This document shows positions 50,834 to 59,347 of a stretch of 64,000 bases of DNA, in pieces. The stretch is from Streptomyces sp. RKAG293. GTDB lineage: Bacteria > Actinomycetota > Actinomycetes > Streptomycetales > Streptomycetaceae. Made by a program: the position numbers and the translations under genes. The stretch spans positions 6,495,001 through 6,559,000 of the forward strand of contig NZ_JAJOZB010000001.1 in assembly GCF_023701745.1 (NCBI RefSeq). Reading direction: 5' to 3'. A model generated the notes under the pieces. That model was not told the origin of the DNA, did no database searches, and saw only the letters and a list, made by a program, of their open reading frames with translations. Every line of letters begins with the position of its first letter. Positions within the stretch are counted from its first letter, which is position 1.

Positions 50834-51298
50834 GTGGCGATGGAAGCTGGTCCCCGAGACTCCTCACCCGACCGTCATGCCGAGTCCGAGGCACAGCTCG
50901 GGACGGACGAACTGCTCGAACCCGGGTCGCTGATCGACCCGGAGGCGATGATCGAACCGGAACTCGTTCCGGTGGAGCTGCGGCCGCAGCGGCGGCTGCG
51001 GATCTGGCAGCTCGCCCCGATCGTCGCCCTCGGCGTCGGCGGCTCCCTGATGTTCGCCTTCCCGCTCGCCTTCGAGTTCGGTGACGGCGGCGCGGTCGTG
51101 GCCATGCTCGGCCTGCTGCTGAGCTGCTGCTCCGCGGGCTGGGGCATCATGGCCGCCCGCCGGGTCGGCCACACCTGGCCGGGACTGCCCGCCCGTGGCT
51201 CCGGCCGCCGCGCGGACTGGCGCTACATCGTCGCCTACACGCTGATCAGCGGCCTGCTGGCGGTCCTCGCCATCTGGCGCGTGGCCCGCCTGCGCTGA
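50834..51298 (+). CDS. Hypothetical membrane protein between miaA and dapF
   Basis: 154 residues. An acidic cytoplasmic head (residues 1-50, ELLEPGSLIDPEAMIEPELV) is followed by three membrane helices (about 58-78, 84-104 and 133-150; WQLAPIVALGVGGSLMFAF, AVVAMLGLLLSCCSAGWGI, YIVAYTLISGLLAVLAI). GGGAGG precedes the GTG. I recognise no functional family; its position between miaA and dapF seems constant in Streptomyces. Confidence 0.8.
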   Translation: MAMEAGPRDSSPDRHAESEAQLGTDELLEPGSLIDPEAMIEPELVPVELRPQRRLRIWQLAPIVALGVGGSLMFAFPLAFEFGDGGAVVAMLGLLLSCCSAGWGIMAARRVGHTWPGLPARGSGRRADWRYIVAYTLISGLLAVLAIWRVARLR

Positions 51299-51342
51299 GT
51301 CCCGCCCGCTGGACGCCCCGGATCGTGCCGGGCCGGTGGCCT

Positions 51343-51348
51343 TACGCT
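51343..51348 (+). promoter_or_regulatory. -10 element TACGCT seven bases before dapF
   Basis: TACGCT, seven bases, GTG. No ribosome binding site is seen. Confidence 0.5.
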
Positions 51349-51355
51349 TGTCCTT

Positions 51356-52264
51356 GTGACCACCACGCAGCCCACCACGCACCAGGGCCCGTCCTTCCTC
51401 AAGGGCCACGGCACCGAGAACGACTTCGTGATCGTCCCCGACGCGGACGGCCGCATCGAGCTGTCCGCGGCGGCCGTCGCGCGGCTCTGCGACCGCCGGG
51501 CGGGCATCGGTGGCGACGGGCTGCTGCGGGTCGTGCGCTCCGCGGCCCATCCGGAGGCCGCCGGTATGGCCGGCGAGGCCGAGTGGTTCATGGACTACCG
51601 CAACAGTGACGGCAGCATCGCCGAGATGTGCGGCAACGGCGTCCGGGTCTTCGCCCGGTATCTGCAGCGCGCCGGGCTGGCCGGCGCCGGTGACCTGGCC
51701 GTGGCCACCCGCGCGGGCGTCCGCCGGGTGCACATCGCCAAGACGGACCCGGACGGCGCCCTGGGTGAGATCACCGTCGGCATGGGCGCGGCCGCCCTGC
51801 CCGCGGGCGAGGTGACCGTCACCGTGGGCGGCCGCAGCTGGCTTGCGCGCAACATCAACATGGGCAATCCGCACGCCGTCGCCTTCGTCGACAGCCTGGA
51901 CGACGCGGGAAACCTGTACACCGCGCCCACCGTCTCGCCCGCCGCCGCGTACCCGGCCGGCGTGAACACGGAATTCGTCGTCGACCGCGGTGAGCGGCAT
52001 GTGGCGATGCGCGTCCACGAGCGGGGCTCCGGCGAGACCCGCTCCTGCGGCACCGGCGCCTGCGCCGTCATGGTCGCCGCCGCCCGCCGCGACGGCGCCG
52101 ACCCGGCCATCACCGGACGCCCCGTCACCTACACGGTGGACGTGCCCGGCGGCCGTCTGGTGATCACCGAGCGCGCCGACGGCGAGATCGAGATGACCGG
52201 CCCCGCCGTCATCGTCGCCGAGGGCACCATCGACCCGGAGTGGCTGGACGCACCGTCCGTCTGA
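51356..52264 (+). CDS. dapF: Diaminopimelate epimerase
   Basis: 302 residues. Two-lobed fold with the catalytic cysteine pair C92 (MCGNGVR) and C231 (SCGTGAC). It converts LL- to meso-diaminopimelate for lysine synthesis. Streptomycetes use LL-DAP in peptidoglycan, so here the enzyme mainly serves lysine. GTG start. Confidence 0.96.
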   Translation: MTTTQPTTHQGPSFLKGHGTENDFVIVPDADGRIELSAAAVARLCDRRAGIGGDGLLRVVRSAAHPEAAGMAGEAEWFMDYRNSDGSIAEMCGNGVRVFARYLQRAGLAGAGDLAVATRAGVRRVHIAKTDPDGALGEITVGMGAAALPAGEVTVTVGGRSWLARNINMGNPHAVAFVDSLDDAGNLYTAPTVSPAAAYPAGVNTEFVVDRGERHVAMRVHERGSGETRSCGTGACAVMVAAARRDGADPAITGRPVTYTVDVPGGRLVITERADGEIEMTGPAVIVAEGTIDPEWLDAPSV

Positions 52265-52494
52265 CGGCCCGCCACCGCCCGAAACGCGGCAGGGAATCGG
52301 ACTCCTGAGCCACCTTTCCGAACTGGCCTCCCGTACTGACCTCCCGCACTTGTTCCCTCGAACGGGTGATGGCGATCACTCTGGACGAGAGCGTGGCTGC
52401 CGCACGTGGTGGGCTCGGTAGCATCAAGCACCGGCGCGGCCCCCATTCTCCGTGGAGAGCGCCCGCCGCCGGTTGACGCTGCCGGAGGTGCCCG

Positions 52495-54672
52495 ATGAGC
52501 GCGGACAACGCAGTGGATGCCGCCCCCGCCCCCGACGATGAGGGCCGCAGGCGCGGACTTCGCCGCATCGACCTGCGCAGGCTCGGCCGGGCGGCACTGC
52601 TCGGCCCCGGCGGCCGGGAGTGGGGCCTGCCCGCCGGTGGCCGGGGCCAGCGCGTGCCGGACGCCATCGAGCACCTCGCCAAAGTGCACCGGCTGCGGCA
52701 CCCCGGGGTCGGCGCGGCCGGCATCGAGACACTGCGCCGCGCGTATCTGCTCGCCGAGTCCTCGCACCGCGGCCAGATGCGCAAGAGCGGCGAGCCGTAC
52801 ATCACGCATCCGCTCGCCGTGACCCTCATCCTCGCCGAACTCGGCGCCGAGACAACGACCCTGACGGCCTCTCTGCTGCACGACACCGTCGAGGACACGG
52901 AAGTGACGCTCGATCAGGTGAGGGAGGAGTTCGGCGAGGAGGTCTGCTATCTCGTCGACGGCGTCACCAAGCTCGAACGCGTCGACTACGGTGCCGCAGC
53001 CGAGCCCGAGACCTTCCGCAAGATGCTCGTCGCCACCGGCAGCGACGTCCGCGTCATGTCGATCAAACTCGCCGACCGGCTGCACAACATGCGCACCCTC
53101 GGGGTGATGCGCCCCGACAAGCAGGCGCGGATCGCCAAGGTCACCCGGGACGTGCTCATCCCGCTCGCCGAACGGCTGGGCGTACAGGCCCTCAAGAGCG
53201 AACTGGAGGACCTGGTCTTCGCCATCCTCCACCCCGAGGAATACGCCAGGACCCGCGCGATGATCCGCGCCAACTCCGTCCGCCCGGACCCGCTGGCGGC
53301 CGTCGCCGACGCCGTGCGGGCCGTGCTGCGCGAGGCCGGGATCGCCGCCGAGGTCGCCATCCGGCCGCGGCACGCCGTCTCCGTCCACCGGGTGCTGCTC
53401 AAGCGCGGCGCGGACGAACTCGGCGGCTGCGAGTTCGGCCGGATCCTGGTGCTCGTCGCGGAGGACGCCGACTGCTACGCCGTCCTCGGAGAGCTGCACA
53501 CCTGCTTCATCCCGGTGATCGCGGAGTTCAAGGACTTCATCGCGGCCCCCAAGTTCAACCTGTACCAGTCGCTGCACACCGCCGTCGCCGACGAGGAGGG
53601 CCGGATCGCCGAAGTCCTGGTCCGCACACGGCAGATGCACCGGGTCGCCGAGGCCGGTGTCATCGCGCTCGGCAATCCGCACACCGTCGACGAGCCCCCG
53701 CAGGCCGCCGACGGCGAACGCGTCGACCCCACCCAGCCGGGCTGGCTGTCGCGGCTGCTGGAATGGCAGCGCGACGCCCCCGACCCCGACACGTTCTGGA
53801 CCGCGCTGCGCGCCGACCTCGCCCAGGACCGCGAGGTCACCGTCTTCTCCGCGCACGGCGGGGACACCACCGGCACCATCCGGCTGCCCGCCGGGGCCAG
53901 TTGTGTCGACGCCGCCTACGCGCTGCACGGCGAGGCCGGTCACGCCTGCGTCGGCGCCCGCGTCAACGGCCGCCTCGCACCGCTGCGCAGCAAGTTGCGG
54001 GACGGCGACATCGTGCAGATCCTGCTGGACGAGAGCGGCGCCTCCGGCCCGTCCGCCGACTGGCTGGAGCACGTGCGTACGCCGGCGGCCCGGATCGCCG
54101 TCACCCGCTGGCTGGAACTCCATCCGGCGCCGCCCGCCGACGAGGAACCGGCCGCCCGCGCGGAACGCCCCGCGTACAGCGCGGACACCACGTCCGAGGA
54201 CGAACCGGTCGCCGTCACCGACCTCGCGGGCGCCGCCGTCCGGCTGGCGCGCTGTTGTACGCCGGTACCGCCCGACGAGGTCACCGGGTTCGTCATCCGC
54301 GGCGGCACGGTCGCCGTGCACCGCGAGGAGTGCCCGACGGCGGTCCGGATGACCGGCGGGGGACGGGAGCCGGTGCCCGTCCGGTGGCGGGGCGGCCGCC
54401 CCGCCGGGGCCGGATTCCGCGCCACCCTGCTCGCCGAGGCACTCGGCCGGCCGCGGCTGCTCGCGGATCTCACCGAGGCCATCGCGGGCCAGGGCGTGGG
54501 CATCGTCTCCGCCTCCGTCGAACCCCCGCAGGAGCACCGGGTGCGGCACACGTACACCGTCGAGCTGCCCGACGCGGAGGCCCTGCCGGGCCTGATGCGC
54601 GCCATGCGGTCGGTGCCGGGCGTCTACGACGTCTACCGGGCCCAGCGGGCGATGGCCGCCGCGCGTCGGTGA
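52495..54672 (+). CDS. rshA: RelA/SpoT homologue (RshA-type, second long Rsh)
   Basis: 725 residues. HD hydrolase domain with H129/D130 and E133/D134 in LLHDTVEDT, a synthetase region (about 255-390), TGS (about 445-505; TVFSAHGGDTTGTIRLPAGASCVDAAYALH in part), and a C-terminal ACT domain (from about 640). Two conserved synthetase motifs differ: PKFNLYQSLHT lacks the glycine of the usual NGYQSLH, and EVLVRT replaces EVQIRT. Hydrolase activity looks intact; ppGpp synthesis may be weak. It matches the S. coelicolor RshA location between dapF and hflX. GGAGG lies six bases before ATG. Confidence 0.87.
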   Translation: MSADNAVDAAPAPDDEGRRRGLRRIDLRRLGRAALLGPGGREWGLPAGGRGQRVPDAIEHLAKVHRLRHPGVGAAGIETLRRAYLLAESSHRGQMRKSGEPYITHPLAVTLILAELGAETTTLTASLLHDTVEDTEVTLDQVREEFGEEVCYLVDGVTKLERVDYGAAAEPETFRKMLVATGSDVRVMSIKLADRLHNMRTLGVMRPDKQARIAKVTRDVLIPLAERLGVQALKSELEDLVFAILHPEEYARTRAMIRANSVRPDPLAAVADAVRAVLREAGIAAEVAIRPRHAVSVHRVLLKRGADELGGCEFGRILVLVAEDADCYAVLGELHTCFIPVIAEFKDFIAAPKFNLYQSLHTAVADEEGRIAEVLVRTRQMHRVAEAGVIALGNPHTVDEPPQAADGERVDPTQPGWLSRLLEWQRDAPDPDTFWTALRADLAQDREVTVFSAHGGDTTGTIRLPAGASCVDAAYALHGEAGHACVGARVNGRLAPLRSKLRDGDIVQILLDESGASGPSADWLEHVRTPAARIAVTRWLELHPAPPADEEPAARAERPAYSADTTSEDEPVAVTDLAGAAVRLARCCTPVPPDEVTGFVIRGGTVAVHREECPTAVRMTGGGREPVPVRWRGGRPAGAGFRATLLAEALGRPRLLADLTEAIAGQGVGIVSASVEPPQEHRVRHTYTVELPDAEALPGLMRAMRSVPGVYDVYRAQRAMAAARR

Positions 54673-54822
54673 CGGGCGCGACGCGGCCTGATCCGGTCCG
54701 ATCCGCTCCGGTTCGGTCGGGTCCTGTCGGGTCCGGACAGGCGGATGGGCGGATCAGGGCCGATCGGGTGTGCTGCTGCGCGTCGCGCGTCCCCGGCCGC
54801 CGCCCCCTGATAGCGGTAGCGC

Positions 54823-56295
54823 ATGATCCCCATCACGCCGCGCAGCGGCGCCGTGCTGGCGGCGTTCGCCGCCGTCCTGACCCTGACCGCGGCGGACCTG
54901 CCCGGCGATCCCGCCGCATCGGTGTCGGGTCTCGGCGACCGGCTCTATCCCGACCTCGGCAATCCCGGCTACGACGTGGCCGCCTACGACCTCTCCTTCG
55001 ACTACCACGGCCAGGACCGGCCGCTGGACGCCGTCACCCGCATCAAGGCCCGCGCGACGGCGCCCCTCACCGGGTTCCATCTGGACTTCGCCGCGGGAAC
55101 GGTCTCATCGGTGCAGGTCAACGGGCATCCGGCGGGCTACACCCGGGAGCGCGAGGAGCTCGTCGTCACCCCCGAGGAGCCGGTGCCGGCGGGCGGCGAG
55201 CTGCTGATCACCGTCGTCCACACCAGTGATCCGCGCGCCGCGAACACCGGCTGGGTGCGGACCGCCGACGGACTGGCGATGGCCAACCAGGCCGACGCCG
55301 CGCACAGCGTCTTCCCCTGCAACGACCATCCCTCGGACAAGGCCGCCTTCACCTTCCACGTCACGGCCCCCAAGGACCTCACCGTCGTCACCAACGGCGT
55401 CCCGGACACCGTCCCCGAGGCCGCGCCCGCATCCGCCCTCACCTGGACGTACCGTCCCGCGAGCCCGATGGCCACCGAGCTCGCGCAGGTCTCCATCGGC
55501 CGCTCCGCCGTACTGCACCGCGCCGGTCCGCACGGGCTGGTGCTGCGCGACGTCGTCGGAGCCGCCGACCGCGACCGCCTGGCGGTCCGGCTCGCGATGA
55601 CCCCCGGGCAGATCTCCTGGATGGAGGACCAGGTCGGCCCCTACCCGTTCGAGACGTACGGGATCCTCAGCGCCGACACCACCACCGGCTTCGAGCTGGA
55701 GACCCAGACCCTCTCGCTCTTCGAGCGCCGCGTCCTGCTCGCCCCCGAGGCGCTGGCCGCCCCCCTGATGGTGCACGAGCTCGCCCACCAGTGGTTCGGC
55801 GACAGCGTCACCCCCGCGGCCTGGTCGGACCTCTGGCTCAACGAGGGCCACGCCACCTGGTACCAGTGGCTGTACAACGCGCAGAAGTACGGCGTCGGCC
55901 TCGACCAGCAGGTCCGCGCCGTCTACGGGGGCGACAACCAGGTGCGGACGGCGGACGGCCCGCCAGCCGAACCGAAGGTGCCGGAGCCGGGCAAGCTCGG
56001 CATCTTCCGGAACAACGTCTACGACGGCGGGGCGCTCGCCCTGTACGCCCTGCGCCAGGAGATCGGCGCCCCCGCCTTCCAGCGGCTGGAGCGCGCCTGG
56101 GTGGCCCGTCACCAGGACGGGAACGCCTCGACGGCCGACTTCACCGCCCTCGCCTCCGAGGCCGCCGGACGGGACCTCAGCGGCTTCCTGCACGCCTGGC
56201 TGTACGGGGCCGTCACCCCGCCGATGCCCGGTCACGGCGACTGGGTCGCCGGCGCGGCCAGGGCCCGTACGGCGACGGCGGCGAAACCCGCGTGA
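54823..56295 (+). CDS. Secreted M1-family metallopeptidase (aminopeptidase N type)
   Basis: 490 residues. Signal peptide at 1-30. N-terminal beta domain, then the gluzincin core HELAHQWFG (H318, E319, H322) and the third zinc ligand E341 in LWLNEGHATW, at the standard 18-residue spacing. The GxMEN exopeptidase motif appears altered (TTTGFELETQT in its place), so aminopeptidase specificity is uncertain. It ends shortly after the catalytic domain, shorter than the usual 850-residue aminopeptidase N. Confidence 0.9.
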   Translation: MIPITPRSGAVLAAFAAVLTLTAADLPGDPAASVSGLGDRLYPDLGNPGYDVAAYDLSFDYHGQDRPLDAVTRIKARATAPLTGFHLDFAAGTVSSVQVNGHPAGYTREREELVVTPEEPVPAGGELLITVVHTSDPRAANTGWVRTADGLAMANQADAAHSVFPCNDHPSDKAAFTFHVTAPKDLTVVTNGVPDTVPEAAPASALTWTYRPASPMATELAQVSIGRSAVLHRAGPHGLVLRDVVGAADRDRLAVRLAMTPGQISWMEDQVGPYPFETYGILSADTTTGFELETQTLSLFERRVLLAPEALAAPLMVHELAHQWFGDSVTPAAWSDLWLNEGHATWYQWLYNAQKYGVGLDQQVRAVYGGDNQVRTADGPPAEPKVPEPGKLGIFRNNVYDGGALALYALRQEIGAPAFQRLERAWVARHQDGNASTADFTALASEAAGRDLSGFLHAWLYGAVTPPMPGHGDWVAGAARARTATAAKPA

Positions 56296-56375
56296 CCCCC
56301 GGCGGCGGGCGTGCGACCATCGTAATGACGGACAACACGCCCGTCCCCCTCCCAGCCGATCGACCAAAGGATCCA

Positions 56376-57881
56376 ATGACCTCCTCTTCCTCCTCTTCAA
56401 ACGACCGCCAGCGCCTCCCCGAGAGCCTTCGCGCAGACGCCCTGATGGAAGAGGACGTCGCCTGGAGCCACGAGATCGACGAAGAGCGGGACGGTGCTCA
56501 GCTCGAACGCTCCGACCGCGCCTCGCTGCGCCGCGTCGTGGGTCTGTCCACCGAGCTGGAGGACGTCACCGAGGTCGAGTACCGGCAGCTCCGTCTGGAG
56601 CGCGTCGTACTCGTCGGTGTCTGGACCTCCGGAACCGTGCACGACGCGGAGAACTCCCTCGCGGAGCTCGCCGCCCTCGCGGAGACCGCGGGCGCCCTGG
56701 TGCTCGACGGCGTGATCCAGCGCCGTGACAAGCCGGACCCGGCCACGTACATCGGCTCGGGCAAGGCGCGCGAGCTGCGGGACATCGTGCAGGAGACAGG
56801 CGCCGACACGGTCGTCTGCGACGGTGAACTCAGCCCCGGACAGCTCATCCAGCTCGAAGACGTCGTCAAGGTCAAGGTGGTCGACCGCACCGCCCTGATC
56901 CTCGACATCTTCGCCCAGCACGCCAAGTCCCGTGAGGGCAAGGCCCAGGTCTCGCTCGCGCAGATGCAGTACATGCTGCCGCGGCTGCGCGGCTGGGGTG
57001 CCTCGCTCTCCCGCCAGATGGGCGGTGGCGGCTCCAGCGGCGGCGGGGCCGGCGGTGGCGGCGGTATGGCCACCCGCGGTCCCGGTGAGACCAAGATCGA
57101 GACCGACCGGCGCCGTATCCGCGAGAAGATGGCGAAGATGCGCCGGGAGATCGCGGAGATGAAGACCGGCCGCGACCTCAAGCGGCAGGAACGCAAGCGC
57201 AACAAGGTGCCGTCCGTCGCGATCGCCGGATACACCAACGCGGGCAAGTCCTCGCTGCTCAACCGGCTCACCGGCGCGGGCGTCCTGGTGGAGAACACCC
57301 TGTTCGCCACCCTGGACCCGACCGTGCGCCGGGCCGAGACCCCCGGCGGCCGGCTGTACACGCTGACCGACACCGTCGGGTTCGTCCGGCACCTTCCGCA
57401 CCACCTGGTCGAGGCGTTCCGCTCCACCATGGAGGAGGTCGCGGAAGCCGACCTCATCCTGCACGTGGTGGACGGCTCGCACCCGGTCCCGGAGGAGCAG
57501 CTCGCCGCCGTGCGGGACGTCTTCCGCGAGGTCGAGGCGCTCAAGGTGCGCGAGATCGTCGTCATCAACAAGGCGGACCTGGCCGACCCGGTCGTCCTGC
57601 AGCGCATGCTGCGGAACGAGAAGCACGCCATCGCGGTGTCCGCCCGCACCGGCCAGGGCATCGACGAGCTGCTCGCGCTGCTCGACGAGGAGCTGCCGCG
57701 GCCTCAGGTCGAGATCGACGCTCTCGTGCCGTACAGCCAGGGCGCGCTCATCGCCCGGGCGCACGCCGACGGCGAGGTGCTCTCCGAGGAGCACACCGGC
57801 GAGGGCACGCTGCTCAAGGCGCGGGTGCACGAGGACCTGGCCGCCGAGTTCGAGTCCTTCGCGCTCGTCGCCAAGAACTGA
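56376..57881 (+). CDS. hflX: GTPase HflX
   Basis: 501 residues. N-terminal HflX domain (YIGSGKARELRDIVQETGAD; FAQHAKSREGKAQVSLAQMQY), the glycine-rich linker (about 210-230) leading to RGPGETKIETDRRRI, and a GTPase domain with G1 AGYTNAGKSS near 284-293, G3 DTVGF and G4 NKAD. It splits stalled 70S ribosomes under stress. ATG 56376 has AAAGGA seven bases upstream; an in-frame ATG at 56325 is less well placed. Confidence 0.95.
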   Translation: MTSSSSSSNDRQRLPESLRADALMEEDVAWSHEIDEERDGAQLERSDRASLRRVVGLSTELEDVTEVEYRQLRLERVVLVGVWTSGTVHDAENSLAELAALAETAGALVLDGVIQRRDKPDPATYIGSGKARELRDIVQETGADTVVCDGELSPGQLIQLEDVVKVKVVDRTALILDIFAQHAKSREGKAQVSLAQMQYMLPRLRGWGASLSRQMGGGGSSGGGAGGGGGMATRGPGETKIETDRRRIREKMAKMRREIAEMKTGRDLKRQERKRNKVPSVAIAGYTNAGKSSLLNRLTGAGVLVENTLFATLDPTVRRAETPGGRLYTLTDTVGFVRHLPHHLVEAFRSTMEEVAEADLILHVVDGSHPVPEEQLAAVRDVFREVEALKVREIVVINKADLADPVVLQRMLRNEKHAIAVSARTGQGIDELLALLDEELPRPQVEIDALVPYSQGALIARAHADGEVLSEEHTGEGTLLKARVHEDLAAEFESFALVAKN

Positions 57882-57900
57882 CCGGTCCGCCGGAGCACGA

Positions 57901-57937
57901 CGGAAGGGCCCGTCCCCGATGGGGGCGGGCCCTTCCG
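57901..57937 (+). terminator. Hairpin after hflX
   Basis: CGGAAGGGCCCG and CGGGCCCTTCCG flank a CCCC/GGGG extension and a GATG loop. It is strong but lacks a T run. It lies between convergent hflX and the protease gene. Confidence 0.8.
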
Positions 57938-57942
57938 CGTGA

Positions 57943-57990
57943 CCTGCTGCCGGATGGACTCCGGTGCCTGCTACCGGATGGACTCCGGTA
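57943..57990. repeat. 24-bp direct duplication at the 3' end of the protease gene
   Basis: CCTGCTGCCGGATGGACTCC recurs 24 bases later with one change (G to A within CTGCTG/CTGCTA) and another at the end of the unit. The second copy abuts the protease stop codon. Confidence 0.8.
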
Positions 57991-59154
57991 CTACTTGAAC
58001 TGCTTGCTCACCTTGTCGTACACGGCCTTGGCCTCGGCTCCCAGGTGCGGGCCCGCCAGCCAGGTCGCCGTGACCGGGCCGATCGAGGTGTTGCTGACCA
58101 GCGACACCTCATTGTTCGCCGGGTTCTTGGCGTACCAGCCGCCGCCGGACGAACCGCCGGTCATGGTGCAGCCGAGCCGGTACTCGGTCGGCTGGTCGGC
58201 GAAGAGCGACAGCCGGCCGGCCTTGCCCGTGCAGTTGAACAGCCGCTGGCCGTCGAACGGCGGCGCGGCCGGGTAGCCCCAGGCGCCGATGTTGCCCATC
58301 TTCGTCACGGACGGAGCGTTGAACCACACCGGAAGGGCCGAACCGACCTTCTCCTCCAGCGACTTGGTGCCGCTCGCCTTGTCCGGGGCCACGTGCAGCA
58401 CCGCGAAGTCGTACGGGGAGCCCTTGCCCCCGGTCTCCGCGCCGTTCGCGATCCACTGGTCGGAGGTGGCGGCGCCGTCGGCCCAGAACACGCCGAGCGG
58501 GGCGAGCTCGTCGCGCTTGGCGCCCTTCAGCTGCGCCTCGGTCTTCCCGGCGTCGTTGTACGACGGGACGAAGATGACGTTGCGGTACCAGCCGCCCGCG
58601 CCACCCGCGTGCACACAGTGGCCCGCGGTCCACACCAGGTTGGACTTGCCCGGGTGGGCCGGGTCCTTCACCACGGTGCCGGAGCAGACCATCGAGCCCT
58701 TGGGGCCGTCGAAGAAGATCTTCCCGTCGCCCGGGCCGTTCTCGTGGTACGGCGCGTCAACGGCCCTGGCCTTGTTGACCGCGGGCACCGGGTCGGTCTT
58801 GCCCTTGTCCGCCGCGACGTCGTCGGGCACCTTCTTGTCGTTCTGCTCCGCGCCCTTCATCCGGTCGTTGTCCCACAGACCGTCGATGACCGGGTTGATG
58901 AAGTCGGAGGCCTTGCGCAGCCACTGGTCCTTGTCCCAGTTCTTCCACGCTCCGTCCTTGTACGCCTTCTTCCACTTCTCGAGGTCCCCGAGGCTGGTGG
59001 GCAGGGCGGAGGGGAGCTTCGGGCCGTCCGCACTCGTGACCGAGGCGCTCGGCTTGGGATCCGCCTTGTCGTCGGACGGCCCGCAGGCGGTCGCCGAGAC
59101 CGCGAGCAGGGCCGCGACCGCGGCGGCGGCCAGTGGCCGGCTTATGGATGGCAT
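57991..59154 (-). CDS. Trypsin-like serine protease, lipoprotein
   Basis: 387 residues. Signal peptide and lipobox ending at C24 (VSATAC), then a helical, lysine/aspartate-rich pro-region (45-130). The protease fold has H179 in WTAGHC, D249 in YDFAVLHV and the serine in TGGSSGGG (335/336); C157-C180 can form the usual disulphide. It is most like V8/trypsin-type secreted endopeptidases. It is anchored outside the membrane. The substrate is unknown. Confidence 0.9.
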   Translation of the reverse strand: MPSISRPLAAAAVAALLAVSATACGPSDDKADPKPSASVTSADGPKLPSALPTSLGDLEKWKKAYKDGAWKNWDKDQWLRKASDFINPVIDGLWDNDRMKGAEQNDKKVPDDVAADKGKTDPVPAVNKARAVDAPYHENGPGDGKIFFDGPKGSMVCSGTVVKDPAHPGKSNLVWTAGHCVHAGGAGGWYRNVIFVPSYNDAGKTEAQLKGAKRDELAPLGVFWADGAATSDQWIANGAETGGKGSPYDFAVLHVAPDKASGTKSLEEKVGSALPVWFNAPSVTKMGNIGAWGYPAAPPFDGQRLFNCTGKAGRLSLFADQPTEYRLGCTMTGGSSGGGWYAKNPANNEVSLVSNTSIGPVTATWLAGPHLGAEAKAVYDKVSKQFK

Positions 59155-59347
59155 GGGTTGGGTCCCCCTGGTCGTCTAACGGCAGTTCACCCCGGCGAGG
59201 GGGCGGTCCCCCACTATGCCGGGTGCTGTGAGGGACGGTTCCCGCCGGGTCCGCGGTTCCGGCCCGAAAGATCTCCCGGCCGACCGTGATCGGACCAGTG
59301 GCGCGTCGTTAGTGCGGATGGGGGACGTCGACCGGAGGAGTGAGCAC

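Noticed and set aside
52352-52363. GTTC-CCTC-GAAC upstream of rshA as a LexA box
   Set aside because: The half-sites are inverted relative to GAAC-N4-GTTC, so it is not an SOS box; it may be chance or an unrelated operator.
54673-54822. Regulatory RNA between rshA and the M1 peptidase
   Set aside because: The stretch is composed of GGTCCG/TCCGG repeats with no stable conserved fold that I can recognise; likely just GC-rich spacer.
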